Assembly (NCBI GenBank): GCA_973895155.1
Contig: OZ316899.1
Location: 1,922,001 to 1,986,000 of the forward strand
DNA from: Marsupella aquatica
Taxonomy: Eukaryota; Marchantiophyta
DNA: 64,000 nt
Direction of reading: 5' to 3'
Position numbers and translations under genes: made by a program. A model generated the notes under the pieces. The model was not told the DNA's origin, searched no databases, and was given only the letters and a program-made list of their open reading frames with translations. This document shows positions 21,246-32,618 of the stretch, piece by piece. Every line of letters starts with the position of its first letter. The stretch's first letter is position 1.

Positions 21246-21342
21246 ACAATAGCCGGCAATCAGATCTGAAGCCCCACAGTAGCCGACAATCAGATCTGAA
21301 GCCTCACAGTAGCCGGCAATCGGATCTGAAGTCTCACGGATT
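21246..21342 (+). repeat. three tandem copies of a ~32-bp unit
   Basis: The unit is AGTAGCCGGCAATCAGATCT followed by GAAGCCTCAC, three imperfect copies, in the E2 leader. The remaining leader (20242-20769 and 21009-21608) shows no gene that I can support. Confidence 0.75.
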
Positions 21343-21608
21343 GACTTCCACTGTCCAACATCTACTCAACATTCGCTTTCCTCCACAAATCATCAATCGA
21401 CCTCCAACTCAAAACCTGTCACCAATCACAGATCTGTACATCGATCGGGAAGCAGGCCGATCGGACAACAACGATACAGGTCAAGATACCAATGATCTGT
21501 TCGATAACAACACACGATCCGAGCTACCACGAACCATCGACAACTCAATCAATCGAACTTCTGTCCGCACAGTCCGTACAACAGATTTCGAATGTGATCT
21601 TTCAATGT

Positions 21609-21937
21609 AATCTCCATACAATCGGCACAACGATCTCGGTCAACAATACCCCATCGATCCCGCACCGATCCGATCACACACGTATGTCAAGCCAACGCAC
21701 CTTGCACTACTCAAGGAATCCACGTTACACAAGCGGAGCTCACAGCCACCATAGCCACACTCAAGCTCCTCTCTCTCCAAGGCTCAACATTGAAAGATGA
21801 CCTTTCAATGCCTCACAAGTGAGAAGTACCCTCTCACACAAACCTGATAGAACCTTATCGGCTCCAATAGCACTCATACCAAACGTACATACTCTAATAG
21901 CACGATATACTACTACACTACTCAGAATGGTGTGACA
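21609..21937 (-). repeat. E2 right terminal repeat (block P)
   Basis: Nearly identical to 12487-12816 (only one or two differences seen by eye). Read on the minus strand it starts TGTCACACC, giving the 5' end of E2. No R1 block follows it, unlike at the other end. Confidence 0.8.
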
Positions 21938-21948
21938 CAAGAGTTAAT

Positions 21949-22287
21949 ATGAGAGATCAACCTGGAGCTGGAAAAGACAGAGATTCTCCTGAGCAATCAG
22001 CCGACGTTGCTGAACTGGCTCTTGCAACTGTCAACCTAAGGACCAACTCCTCCACTCCTTCGAAGGCAGAGTCGAATCAGCAGCTTATTGATAAGTTGAC
22101 ATCTCTCCTCAGTTGCAGTAATGATGGACTATATGACGCTGTTAATAATTTGAGAATGGAGGCTGTTAGTTTGAGATCACCATTTCATGATCAGCTAAGT
22201 CCTGTCAGAATGACCTCTCCCCCAAGAGAACCAGCACCAATGGAGTTTGTGATCTGTACTCCTGTCACTGTACACCCCCTCCCCTAG
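21949..22287 (+). CDS. LTR-encoded protein 2 of E1
   Basis: 112 codons beginning 8 bp after the E2 target duplication. Hydrophilic, with two amphipathic segments (AELALATVNL; QLIDKLTSLLS). No domain recognised. It may be the N-terminal piece of the next ORF, separated by a stop and a 40-bp gap. Confidence 0.35.
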   Translation: MRDQPGAGKDRDSPEQSADVAELALATVNLRTNSSTPSKAESNQQLIDKLTSLLSCSNDGLYDAVNNLRMEAVSLRSPFHDQLSPVRMTSPPREPAPMEFVICTPVTVHPLP

Positions 22288-22328
22288 AAACAAGTGAGCC
22301 TATTCCAGTAACAGATAGTATCAGCTGT

Positions 22329-23513
22329 GTGGCCATTGTGGATGACTTGTTAGAACTACTACAGTGTGAACCTCGACAGATAGCATCTGTGGTCCGCAAC
22401 TTGATCCAACAATGTCCAACTGCTAGTCCTACTCCTAGCCCAGGTTCGCAACCTTACAGCCCTGATTCCAACTACAAACCCACAGAAGGACCCACCTACA
22501 ATCGGTCACAATATGAGCACCCTTTTGACAGAAAAGATCTACCTGAAGACTCTGATCCACCCTCAGATGGTGAAACTTATAGATCTTATGATAATTCTCT
22601 TGAGTCATCCCCAAGGCAGGGATTTGAAGATGTTGATACTGCCTTAAGATCCAATCCAGACTTAGTAGCAGTTGTCACTTCATCTACTCAAACACCTCGG
22701 AATGCTACTATCGAAAGCAGGTACCCTAGACGTCCTGAGTCAGAAGTACACAGGTATGCCACCACTTGCAAAATAATGCAGGCCAACAGACCACCGGTTG
22801 GAGAGTTCTGGAGATACTACTATCTAAAGAAGACTGAGGCAAGCTACATCTTTGATCTTAGGTGTCTTGGTACTTCTAGAGTGGAAATGGCACAATTTGA
22901 TGAGTTCTGGATTGACTCAATATACTTTCGGCCTATTCTTGCTATGATGCTACTCCAAGGTGATGTAGAGGTAGAGGATTCAGACTTAGTTCTGGCATAC
23001 TTTGGAAACTTTGCAGCCTATGCCTTGGATTTTGTGGTTTCCTTCCTGATGCAGAGCAAGAAGTCTACTACTCTACAACACGATTACATACCACAAGGAC
23101 CTAAGGTTACCCTTGTTTCAACCAGTACATTGGCTGAGAAACAGAGGATCTGGAATAATGTCACTTCTCAGACTCTAGCTGAATTCAACCGATATTTCAG
23201 AGATGTCAGATGGAGACTTCGACCCTTCTATTCCAGGATGATGAGTAGTGATGAGTTCCTGTACCATTATTCCCAAGTATATGCTGCTACCTGCAACAAC
23301 TATGATGTGATCAGGATGTACAGAGAAGCCCTTCGTATTGATTCATGTTATTTGATGAAGAGGATGCCTTTGATGTATCCTGAGAGACAACTGAGATGCC
23401 TACCATACTCCAGAGGATCCCCACGCCAAGCTGAACTGATGGAGGTTACTCAGAACCGAGTTGTTACCCTTGTGGAGTTGCTGGAACCAGACGACATCCG
23501 ACAGCAAGCTTGA
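22329..23513 (+). CDS. LTR-encoded protein 3 of E1
   Basis: 394 codons, open. It has a Pro/Ser-rich acidic N-terminal third. A folded-looking part follows from about residue 130, with aromatic-rich segments (GEFWRYYYLKKTEASYIFDL; FAAYALDFVVSFLM; FNRYFRDVRWRLRPFY). No family recognised. A long intact ORF inside an LTR is unusual; it is present once here because the 5' LTR has lost this segment. Confidence 0.5.
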   Translation: MAIVDDLLELLQCEPRQIASVVRNLIQQCPTASPTPSPGSQPYSPDSNYKPTEGPTYNRSQYEHPFDRKDLPEDSDPPSDGETYRSYDNSLESSPRQGFEDVDTALRSNPDLVAVVTSSTQTPRNATIESRYPRRPESEVHRYATTCKIMQANRPPVGEFWRYYYLKKTEASYIFDLRCLGTSRVEMAQFDEFWIDSIYFRPILAMMLLQGDVEVEDSDLVLAYFGNFAAYALDFVVSFLMQSKKSTTLQHDYIPQGPKVTLVSTSTLAEKQRIWNNVTSQTLAEFNRYFRDVRWRLRPFYSRMMSSDEFLYHYSQVYAATCNNYDVIRMYREALRIDSCYLMKRMPLMYPERQLRCLPYSRGSPRQAELMEVTQNRVVTLVELLEPDDIRQQA

Positions 23514-24737
23514 AGAAGTCTTTAAGTGTTTTTAGTTAGTTTTTAGAGTAGTGCATCTTATCTGATTTTTAGAAATGCATTCTAGAGCTTTGGAAGCTGT
23601 CATACTTCTTTAGTGTATAGTCTGTACCTAGGAAAACCACCCGGCAAAATCTCAGAGTTTTCTGACTTATAGTTAGGAAGTTAAAAATAGTTGAATTCAT
23701 CAAGTCTTTACTTTACCGCGATTACGAGTTACGACTTAGCTTTTACTAGTTACTAGTTTCCGATTACGAGTTCCGATAGACAGCCGATTACGAGTTAATA
23801 GTTACTAGTTACGAGTTCATACTTAGCCATTTTTCCGGCTTTTCACTTACTGAATCGCCATTTTAAAATTTTGAGGGGTATGAAGAGGCATGTCTCTTCG
23901 ACCCTGTGACCTCTTACTCTGTAGATTTTTACTATAAGACCCCTCCACCACTAGTGTAGATTATGGTAAAGTTAAGCAATTTTTGCCTTTCCTTGGTGTT
24001 CTGCCAGTTGATCATGAATGTTAAGAGTTCGAGATCAAGCTTGACACCAGGAGAAGACTTTCCTCCTTCTTGTGGTTTAATCCTTTGAATAAATCATGGG
24101 AAGTAAAATTCCAGTTGTGTAAATCTTATGAGATCTGATGACAGATTCCTCTTTGGTGACTCATTACAATCTCCTGGGTTCTTCGAGTTAACTCACTGAG
24201 TTTAAGTCTTATTTGAAATTGATGGATTTTCTTTCATGTTATTTAGTACCATCTAAATGTTGAAGTAGCTACCTTTTAGATCTTATCTGAGTACCACTTA
24301 GAAAGAAAGGATAAGACATGTTGACGGCATTTTAAAAGGTACTCTAGTAAGCAATTTAGATCTGAAAAGCAATATGGATTTGTATCCTTAAGTCTTTTCA
24401 TTTTGACTTATGTCTAAGGAGTAACCTTGGTCTATTCCAGACTCCCTTAGCATACTTTGAGGTATTTTCCTTGTGTTTTGTTAATCATTCCCTTTTCATT
24501 AATTTATTGTTACATGATGCTGAGTTGTCATTAAAAACCACTCACCGCTGTGGAGCGATCTTCAAAATACCTTAGTAAAGTAATCAATCCTGATTACTAT
24601 GTGTTAAAGAGAGTTCTTAAACTCTCATTTGTGTTTTTATGTATCAAATCAACCCCATCTTGTTCTTTACGGGAACGAATACCGAGTTTGAAGACCTATA
24701 AATGTGTTTTTAGTTCTTCATAGCAAACTACAATCTA

Positions 24738-26533
24738 CAAAGAGGAATTCGAGGTGGCTCCTTATCGAATCCTCAAAAATCCTTCCCGAACGACAATGCG
24801 TGCTTTGATATTACCTCGTCTATCGATAAGCCTATGTCACTGACTTCACCCATGGAGACGTCCTTAGGGTCCATTCTCCCTCTCCTCGACCTCGGGAAGG
24901 GCTGTGCAGATTCAGCTTCGGAAGTCGATAGGGACGCAATCGATCGAGTGACGTGACGGGTGTATACTGAACCAGCAAACAAAGATTGAGAGGACTCAGA
25001 ATGACCACCATCAGCCTCCCCCATTCTCGTATCACCCAGCCAAAAGTTGCCGTGGAGAGCGACTCGACCAAAGGCACTGCCGGACGTGCCGTGCAGTTCT
25101 TGTCATGATCACGTCTCAAAATGTACGGGACCAATAAAGGACGCACATACGCACTTGACAAACCCATACAGTCCGAGGTCTGAGCGCGTAGACGGACTAA
25201 ATTATCCCAAATGAGCGATCTCCACCTCGTATTAAGACACCGATACATTGGAACCAGCCATTCGATTACAACGGTCCCAAGTACAGATGGCATTCTCCGA
25301 TTGGACTTTCATCCCAGACAAAAGCAAAAAGGGTTCCGTGAACCTCAATCTACTATAATATTACCGTTGGAAAGTGACCGTTGGAACCACATCAGTGTCG
25401 GTAGTTATGGATAGCGGACAGTACTATCAACACAAGTGTCTATAAATTTTCCAATTTTGTGCAGGAGTCGACAAGCCAACTTTAGTAGCGCTCGGCGCTA
25501 GTATCCAAATAAATGATGAAATTGGAGTCCAATGACAACAAACATGACCACATGAACCCATTCATTCAATGAATATTCCAATGAATTACAATAGCGCCTG
25601 GCGCTATTAAAATGCACATCAATTGAACAGACTTTGTTGAAATAAAAGTAAAAATAACTCTGAACGGGTCTGACTTGTGATTCCTTTCATTAATAGCGCC
25701 CAACGCTATCAAAAACACTTTAGAGATAAGACATGTCACGATAGTGTTACAGACACTTTGTTTGTCATAATAGCGCCGAACGCTAGTAAAAACATTGACA
25801 GCAAACGAGTGTTTACGGCCATTTCAAAGAAATAGATCAGTTTCGCATTCAGAAATACAATGCAAACACGGGAGTAGAACCCAAAATTAAAGCTTGGTCT
25901 TCTCAATTCAAAATCATTGACACCGGGGTAAAAACGAACGGCTGTGCCGTTCATATACAAAATGTTACAATACACTAGAAATCCGGCATACGAGGAAGGA
26001 ACGGTATGGGTTTTGTAACGAAAAAAAATGAATGGAATTAGATCCTATCAACCTCGATGGATCCTCCAAGTCTCTCCAGCACTCGAACGAGATGCTCTGA
26101 CACCGAGAAATCAGTCTTCCCACCAACTTGGCTTGTATGCATCAGAGTCATCATTCGAGTCGCTCGATCCATACCACACAAATCCTCACCTGCTCGGTGA
26201 TGAGTCCCCGCTCGAAGAACTATCACTCTCAGTGGATGAAGAAGATACGGAGACTCCCGTGCAGATAGTGTCGGCTCTAGGACGGCCGACTGAAGCATGG
26301 GCGATATCCTTAGCGGGAATAGAAGTTGGGCCACTCGCATTTGGCCGACTGGATCCTTCGCTGCGTCCCACAGTTGGGGCATTCTTCGTCTTTGAGATGA
26401 GTTTCCCCTTCTTCGAGATTGGAACCGTCGTCCTCTCGTCCCGAGGTGGTAAGCTATTTGATGCGGGGGTCTCCCGGTCGGTGTCACTCGGGACAAGTGC
26501 CTCCTCCTTTGCCTTTCCCCGTGGAGGTGCCAT
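24738..26533 (-). pseudogene. ParB-like gene, copy A, 5' portion
   Basis: Continues into 830 once E1 and one ATCTA are removed: the frame reads ..PLCRLLPMEVVQT across the insertion point. The first exon probably starts at the ATG 26533 (MAPPRGKAKEEA) and runs through a Lys-, then Ser/Asp-rich low-complexity stretch to about 26190. A second exon (about 25290-24738) includes SMGEVSDIGLSIDEVISKHA just ahead of a TGA near 24770 that is one change from CGA. Frame changes near 25110 show further decay. The interval 25330-26150 looks intronic and holds four palindromes. Exon limits are uncertain. Confidence 0.45.
25486..25785. repeat. four 15-bp palindromes of the TAGCGCCnGGCGCTA family
   Basis: Copies at 25486-25500, 25592-25606, 25694-25708 and 25771-25785, spaced 77-106 bp apart, each with zero to two departures from perfect symmetry. 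They lie in the putative intron of copy A. Confidence 0.85.
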
Positions 26534-27275
26534 TGAAAGTGAACTAGGACGAGAACAAGAAGGGCAAACAAGAACGTGAAGGAGGACAACAGCGTGAACT
26601 AGGACGAGAATGAGAAACGAGGACGAGAAGGAGAACAAGAACGTGCACAAAAGCCAAAAAGAACAACTGGGCCCGAATGCGAGAACGGGAACCACGCGCC
26701 CGAAAGATGAGCCACAACTGTGACTCAATAAAGAATGGCTTGACAATGAGGACATCGAAGGAGAACGACTAGATATAAGGAGAGTTCGCACTTGGTCCTG
26801 GCTGCCCACTTTGAAGAGGACCCTCTGATATAACTTTCGTGGACGCTTCCTCTCTGACACATTTGGACCCGGACGGATCGGATTCACGAAGATCCAGTGG
26901 AGATCTTAAAGCGTGCCAACTTAATGACTCGTACTATATCGCGTTATCGTACTTATCCTTCCATTGAATGTTTTCAAGTCCATTGAAATAGGTAGCGCCA
27001 GGCGCTATTATTTATTGCCTTTGTACTCCTCACCCAAGAATGTTTGCACCCAGAGGTAGCGCCAGGCGCTATTATTATTGGCATTTGTAGTCCTCACCCA
27101 AGGGTGTTTTACACATAGAGGTAGCGCCAGGCGCTAGTAACTATGAACCCGAATCCTGCCGTTGGTAAGACGACAAAACGTCATTGATGGAGTGCGTCCA
27201 AATCTATAACGACTCTATAATGAGAATGGAACGTTTACTTCTCGTACTCGAATCTCATGATAAACATATTTCATT
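26534..27275. promoter_or_regulatory. divergent intergenic region with ~65-bp tandem repeats
   Basis: Separates the minus-strand copy A gene from the plus-strand MULE-like gene. 26993-27136 contains palindromes at 26993-27007, 27057-27071 and 27122-27136 embedded in about 65-bp direct repeats (GGTAGCGCCAGGCGCTATTA, then CTCACCCAAG). The region 26580-26650 is a purine-rich GAACGAGAAGGA-like run. A bidirectional promoter is inferred from gene orientation only. Confidence 0.45.
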
Positions 27276-30200
27276 TTGCGTGGGGAAAATGCATATCCCT
27301 CTTTTGAGGCCATGGCTCAAAATATCGTTGTCACGAGGAAGGACACTCTGGATGTAATCACAATTCCCGTCCTCGAATCATCTGAATCAAAGCGTGTTTC
27401 AGAGGAATATTTGGGAGTGAGATTTGATGTCGCCAAGGAGTCTATTTTAGCGATCTCGTTAGTGTCGGTTTGTTTGGGGGAGACTCCAGTTTTCTACGAT
27501 GTTGTTCATGGTCTAAGATATTGGACTCTGGAGGCTCAGAAAGAATATGAGGTTTTTGTTTTGAGAGATTCTGGGGCCTCCTATACTCGTCCTCCCACAG
27601 TGGCTGAACTCGATGTCATCAAACTCTCAGAAAGTTTTGGAGATGATAAGCAAGCGACAACTACTCTCGGAGAGAAGATTCCAGTTTACCCATCCGAGGT
27701 TAAAAAGGAGTCTAATGCGGATCAAGAAATGATTGTGCCTTTGACTGTGTACCGGCAGAGTGCAATGGATACAATCTTGAAATCCAAAAGTCATAGTGAA
27801 TTGTCTCGGTTTATAAGGGGGAGTGATTTTGTTCATAGTAGTGCCTAGTCTTCCCACATCTTACAATGGGAATGTGGTTTTTGAGTTACCCCCGGTAGAC
27901 TGTGTGAACGCAAAAGGTGAACGTTTGAAAGATATGGATCGTGGTAAGGATTGTTATTATTGGACTCGGATTGTGAAAACGTCTTCAAATGTTCTTCCAA
28001 AGAAAATGTGGGATTTCGGGAAAGTCCAGTGTACGGGATCGCTGCAGTGTCGAAATAATGCTTGTCCGTGGTGGAAAGACAACAAGTTTTGAAATAATGA
28101 GATGTGGGCAAGAACCCCAAAACTTTCAGGCCCATTCCGAGTTGGGGAATTGATCTCCGAAGGTGGAGTTGTTTGTCACCATTGCTCCGAACCTCCGATG
28201 TGCGTTGAGGCCTGCCCTACTCTAATGTTCTACATGTATCCATCTGCAAAAGTTGACGTTAAGTCTTTGGCCCACATGTCGCGACTAGCTGTTCATATGG
28301 GATTTCACAATCATCCCCCAGTCGATGGGTGTTTTCGAGGGAGGCAGAAAAGGTTGCAAAGTCTCATCTAGAGAAGGGATTCACTGCAAACCCCATGGCA
28401 TCCCCAACAGGGATTAAAAACTCTACGACTGAGACACTGACGAATACATTTTGCGAGGCCTCTATTGAAGAAATCTCTCTTGAAGAAGAGAAGGAAATCT
28501 GGGAGTCCCTGATGGTCGTCGCATCTCCTCAGAAGTTTGCATCCGTGTTAAGGAGTGTCCGTCAAGATCAGAAGGGGAAAGGGGAACTGGAATTTCTGTG
28601 AGGATGCAAAAGTGTATCCGACTGCCTTTTCTTCATAGGTTCTTGCTCCCTGGTCAAGGCTGTCGGGACGAGAGTGCTCATATCTTTAAAATGACCGTAA
28701 AAGGTGACGGTAGTGGTCTGGACCTGCTCCAAAGAATGAAACCTGGTGGGTCGTTAGAGGGTTCATGGGTAAGTTTTGACGTGATGCATCGAAGCATGGC
28801 AGATTGGCTTACTTTAGTGCCCATGTATATGATCATCATTACCGGGCACTTTGCACCATATTCACTTGTGAGCTAAAGTTTGAAGATGCAAAATCTCTGG
28901 AGAGAGCCTGGCGTTTGATGTTAGAGGTTGCCGCTGAAAATGGTTTACAGGATGTTACAATTCGGGGATTCATGGCGGACAATGCTCAGGCTGGTTGGAA
29001 TGCTGTTCGAAACGTGTTCTTTGACGGTGTACCCGACCCAGAGCGAGAAAGATCAGATGCCTTTCATTTTTCCAATCTTTTCATCGTCATTCCCGAGAAG
29101 GTGTAAAAGATGGAAAGCACGGAGAGCACAAGGAGATGTGGGATCGTCTTCGGAATGCGCCAACTTTCTTGAAAGCATATCGAATCTCTAGGGAAATCGA
29201 TGACTGGTGGAGGTCTGGCAATTGTCACTCAGGCAAACTTCGGATGCTGCAAGGGTGGCTGTCTTGGTGGGTTGTCCGATGGAGACAATGGGGGAACTTC
29301 ATAAGACTGGTGAGTTATACACTTCTCTAGGATGCATGTTCCCATTAATAGCGCTCGGCGCTAGTGAAGCATGTGTGAGATAGAAGGGTTCCTTATCTGC
29401 AATAGTAGCGCCGAGCGCTAATAATCCATTTGGACTATGAGTGATGTAAGGACTACCTTTATTCTGTGTTAAACGGTTCTTTACATGGAAATATCATCAT
29501 CAGTTTATTAGCGTCTGGCGCTACTGTTATTTCCATTGTGTTGCCACTTTTGTGTGGAATTTCTTACATGTACTAAACCCTTACATGCAACGTTTCAGAG
29601 CAAGAGTGCCGAAGAGGCTGGGATGATTCCTAATTGTACTGGTTCGGAATCTAGGCATGCTGGAATGAAAGCATGGCAACAGAAAAAAAAAGGTTGGTCT
29701 ATTTGAAGGATGTAAAATGGACCAACATAGAGCGGGTGCTCAAATTGCTGCTTATACTACATACAAAAGGGGATTGAGCAGAGGAACTGGCCCAACTATT
29801 TTTGAGCTTGCCTTCAAATCGGCGGACCTGGCGGGGTCACCGCGTCTCTTTGAGGAAGCCACCAATCTCCTCCTGTCGAACGCTGTTGAGTTTGATTTGG
29901 AAAGAAGCGTTCCATTGAATGGTGATGTTGTAACTCGATCGGTGAAACAAAAAGGACATGCAACTGGGAACGTCTCGGCAGAAGACTTGCACAGGCATGA
30001 TACCATCCTTGTTACTTCACCAAATACAAAAGGTTTGAAAAGGAGAAACCTGCATTCCACTGATTTCAAGAAAATGCGGTCCATAATTGATGCGGTCCAT
30101 AATTTGTCAGAAAGCAATGCTTCTGAGGAAGTTGTGGTCATTGACACACCTACGCGTCGAGCAACGAGATCCTCTGTCCCACCAGTGATGCCTGCAAGAC

Positions 30201-31120
30201 CTGTCGAGACTGCATATTGTCATTCAGTTTCCCCAATGGAAAGTGAAGTACCTCCCGGTGCCTGGCAGTTGCGTCGGACCTCAAAACAGGGTGCGGGTCC
30301 AGTGTGTAACGGAACCCTTGGACGGGGAGGTAGTCGTGATGAATGTCGAAATTGAGTAAAGAAGGTTGGTCTTCCGAATCCAGATGGTGTTGTTGCAATT
30401 TCCGTGAGAGGATGCAGAATGTTCAGGGGGCAACCTTATAACGATCAGATATGGTTTTGCCCCAACAACCACTGTCACCGAAGCACAACAAGGAGAGGAG
30501 TCTCGAACATTCCCAATGTTCCTTCACATCTCCCAATTGCCAGAGGGACCAATCTTTCTGGAGCAGAGATTCAATTTTTGAAAGAACAAGGACTTATTCT
30601 CTCCGAAGGCCGTGGAGATGAAATCGAAGCACCGTTGCCTTCTGCGTTACGGATTGATGTCAATCTTTTCCTGGAGAGGATCAACCTAACTGACCCATCT
30701 GTGAGGTGCGCTTCAAGGAACGGGAAGAAATGCTTGCAAAGAGTGCATCTTACCCAAACACATTTGAAGAGAATTGAAGCCTCTGAAAAAGAAGTGATGA
30801 GCGTCATTGGAGAGAGAGTGATCACGAGTGGAAATGCGTCGGGGAAACAGTTTTGTATCCAGACCCATGAACATGAGAGATCAGTCGCCTCTTATTGGGT
30901 TCAGATATGTTGTTTCCCATGTTGCTCTTGCGAGGATTTCTACCGTTGACATACTTATCGAAAGCCTTACATGCCTTGCAAACATGTGTATTGGGTGTTC
31001 ACAAATGTGTTCAAACTGGATGTGCTCGAATCGACATTATGTAGCCAGCCAATTCTAACGTTGGGAGAAGTCCGTTACATACTTGATAGGCAGTTGGGGA
31101 CGAGAATGTAGACTGTTGCT
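27276..31120 (+). pseudogene. MULE/KDZ-like transposase gene, decayed
   Basis: Order along the plus strand: an N-terminal region (27276-27848). Then a Cys/His-rich zinc-binding block (27870-28360) with CTGSLQCRNNACPWW, CHHCSEPPMC and a VHMGFHNHP end, as in many MULE-type transposases. Then a DDE-like core (about 28760-29300) with DVMHRSMADW and FMADNAQAGWNAVRNVFF. Last, near the end, a SWIM-type zinc finger CSCEDFYR ... MPCKHVYWVF (30928-30995). An intron of 289 nt (29310-29598, GTGAGT..TTTCAG) holds three palindromes. At least three frameshifts and a stop inside the SWIM finger (30948) show it is dead. Assignment to MULE rather than the KDZ superfamily is uncertain. Confidence 0.6.
29349..29523. 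repeat. three palindromes inside the transposase intron
   Basis: Copies at 29349-29363, 29406-29420 and 29509-29523, all within the intron 29310-29598. Confidence 0.88.
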
Positions 31121-31211
31121 TGATCATTGAACAGCTACAATTGTAGTTTGTCTTTTCTAACGGGCAGAAGTGTGAGTTCTTAAAGTGTTGTTTTTTTGTA
31201 TAATACTATAC

Positions 31212-31226
31212 TAGCGCCGGGCGCTA
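31212..31226. repeat. palindrome downstream of the transposase gene
   Basis: TAGCGCCGGGCGCTA, identical to the copy at 307-321. The rest of 31130-31900 has no supported gene. It contains repeated CATACAAGAAAACAGAAACT words (31405-31465) and several CTCGTACGAG-like palindromic words (31462-31552). Confidence 0.85.
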
Positions 31227-31904
31227 GTATTGTATGACTTTGTTTCGACTTCATATTTTGTGGCAATATATTGGAGTCCTTGTGTGAAATCGTCGAGAAA
31301 TTTCCTCTAATGTTGTACAATGGTGGGACCCACCATAATATTGTCCACACAATTATTGCATATATGGATGCTACATACCGTGAAGAAAAGAAACTAAAAT
31401 GCATACAAGAAAAAAAAATACTCATACAAGAAAACAGAAACTCATACAAGAAAACAGAAACTCGTACGAGTAAATAGATATGCTCATATGAGGAACTTGT
31501 TTACTCGTACGAGACAAAATTTTGCTTGTACGAGGCAAAATTGGCTCGTATGAGAATATCTATTTACTATTTGCTAGCACGGTGGTTATACCCCGTACAA
31601 AAGAATACAAAGGAAAAAAGAGAAGGTTGAGTCCTATGAAGCTCCTACAAACTTAAGAAAATTGCATTCGACGCATTGAGAGAAGGGACCAGACGGGAAG
31701 TACTTTCAAAATAAAGCTTGAGGAGGCCAACACAGGAGACCAAAGAAGCCAAAGGGGAGTTCCTCCTCAACTACCGCATGTTAATACACAGGGATTTCTT
31801 CTCATAAAGAATGGTATTAACTAGAAAATGAAAATAAGTATTTATTCATAAGAGAAATCCCACTATTTCTTATGCCCAAAAAGCTTATAAATGCCTGACT
31901 TGCC

Positions 31905-32104
31905 CACCATGACATTTCATGCAATGCCAAAATTGATTTAAGGAACAAACATATCATGAAATGGGAAGGAAAGACATAAGAACAAAAAACACTTCTTGGA
32001 AATTTCACCATGACATTTCATGCAATGTCAAAATTAATTTAAGGAACAAACATATCATGAAAGGGGAAAGAAAGAGATAAGAACAAAAAACACTTCTTGG
32101 AAAT
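31905..32104. repeat. 101-bp tandem duplication
   Basis: Two units (31905-32005, 32006-32104) starting CACCATGACATTTCATGCAA, with a few substitutions. Possibly in the 3' region of the LINE. Confidence 0.85.
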
Positions 32105-32348
32105 CTCTCCATGTAAAAATTTCCCAATTAATTTCATAAATTTACGGGGAGATATTTTTCCCCAGGGTGCCTATTGCACATAAAAGCTCTGTGCCTACTG
32201 TATGGAAGCAAATGGGTGCCTATTGCACCCTCGAGGGTTTCACTCTAACAACAAACAACAAACAAATTTACTGTTATGAGTAAAAAAATTCCTATTACAA
32301 GAATTTTTTTACTTTTACGAGCAAAATAGATAATCTAAAAATCTGTCA

Positions 32349-32579
32349 TTAAAAGTCACATCCCCGTCCCTCCTCAGGAATTGAAGTGACACACTGATAC
32401 GCAGGCAGAATTACCCTCAACGCAATATCAAGCCTAAACTGGTTAGCTTTAATTTCTTGCAGTGCTAAAATGTCCAACCTTTCCTTCCGAGATTCAATCC
32501 AATTTTTCACTGCATTCTTTCTGTTGGGCTCACACAGCCCACACACATTCCATGAGGCGGCTCGCAACATACTGCCCAT
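32349..32579 (-). pseudogene. LINE ORF2 fragment (endonuclease N-terminus)
   Basis: 76 codons with the start of an APE-type endonuclease: ASWNVCGL, then LDILALQEIKAN, whose Asn and Glu correspond to the metal-binding N and E of the family. It ends at a stop after EGRGCDF, with the RT part absent. Confidence 0.8.
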
Positions 32580-32618
32580 TATGATGCCAATCTCCCTGTG
32601 ATCCCTCCGAGCTTATAA

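Larger units (their letters stand above)
12346..21937 (-). mobile_element. Ty3/gypsy retrotransposon E2 carrying a DNA methyltransferase
   Basis: Inserted in the E1 3' LTR. The ends are TGTCGTGCGC at 12346 and GTGTGACA at 21937, with a 4-bp duplication CAAG (12342-12345, 21938-21941). Minus-strand order: terminal repeat, 5S-like leader, gag, protease, C5-methyltransferase, RT, RNase H, integrase, PHD finger, purine tract, terminal repeats. All domains lie in a single frame from 20241 to 13126, interrupted only by three TAG codons. Because it interrupts E1, which itself has nearly identical LTRs, E2 is the youngest event resolved here. Confidence 0.92.
836..24732 (+). mobile_element. Ty3/gypsy LTR retrotransposon E1 (with nested E2)
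   Basis: Begins TGTAAG at 836 and ends ..AACTACA at 24732, flanked by the 5-bp duplication ATCTA (831-835 and 24733-24737). Order: 5' LTR, tRNA-Asp-type PBS, an extra pre-gag ORF, gag with three CCHC knuckles, DGGSS-type protease, RT, RNase H, integrase, purine tract, 3' LTR. The order RT-RH-INT makes it Ty3/gypsy. The DGGSS protease and the PBS recall the plant Athila/Tat group. E2 sits inside the 3' LTR. By eye, the two LTRs differ by about 11 positions over about 2.1 kb, all transitions, so insertion was recent. The pol frame is nevertheless broken, so this copy may have been mobilised in trans. Confidence 0.93.
21938..24732 (+). repeat. E1 3' LTR, right part
   Basis: Continuation of the LTR after E2. 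23537-24732 matches 1737-2933 of the 5' LTR; 21938-23520 is absent from the 5' LTR. The 23520-24732 segment is non-coding and holds a second TTACGAGT array (about 23718-23820). Confidence 0.9.

Noticed and set aside
25486-27136. CRISPR array
   Set aside because: Repeats are 15-bp palindromes with unequal spacing, present in introns, and no cas genes occur.
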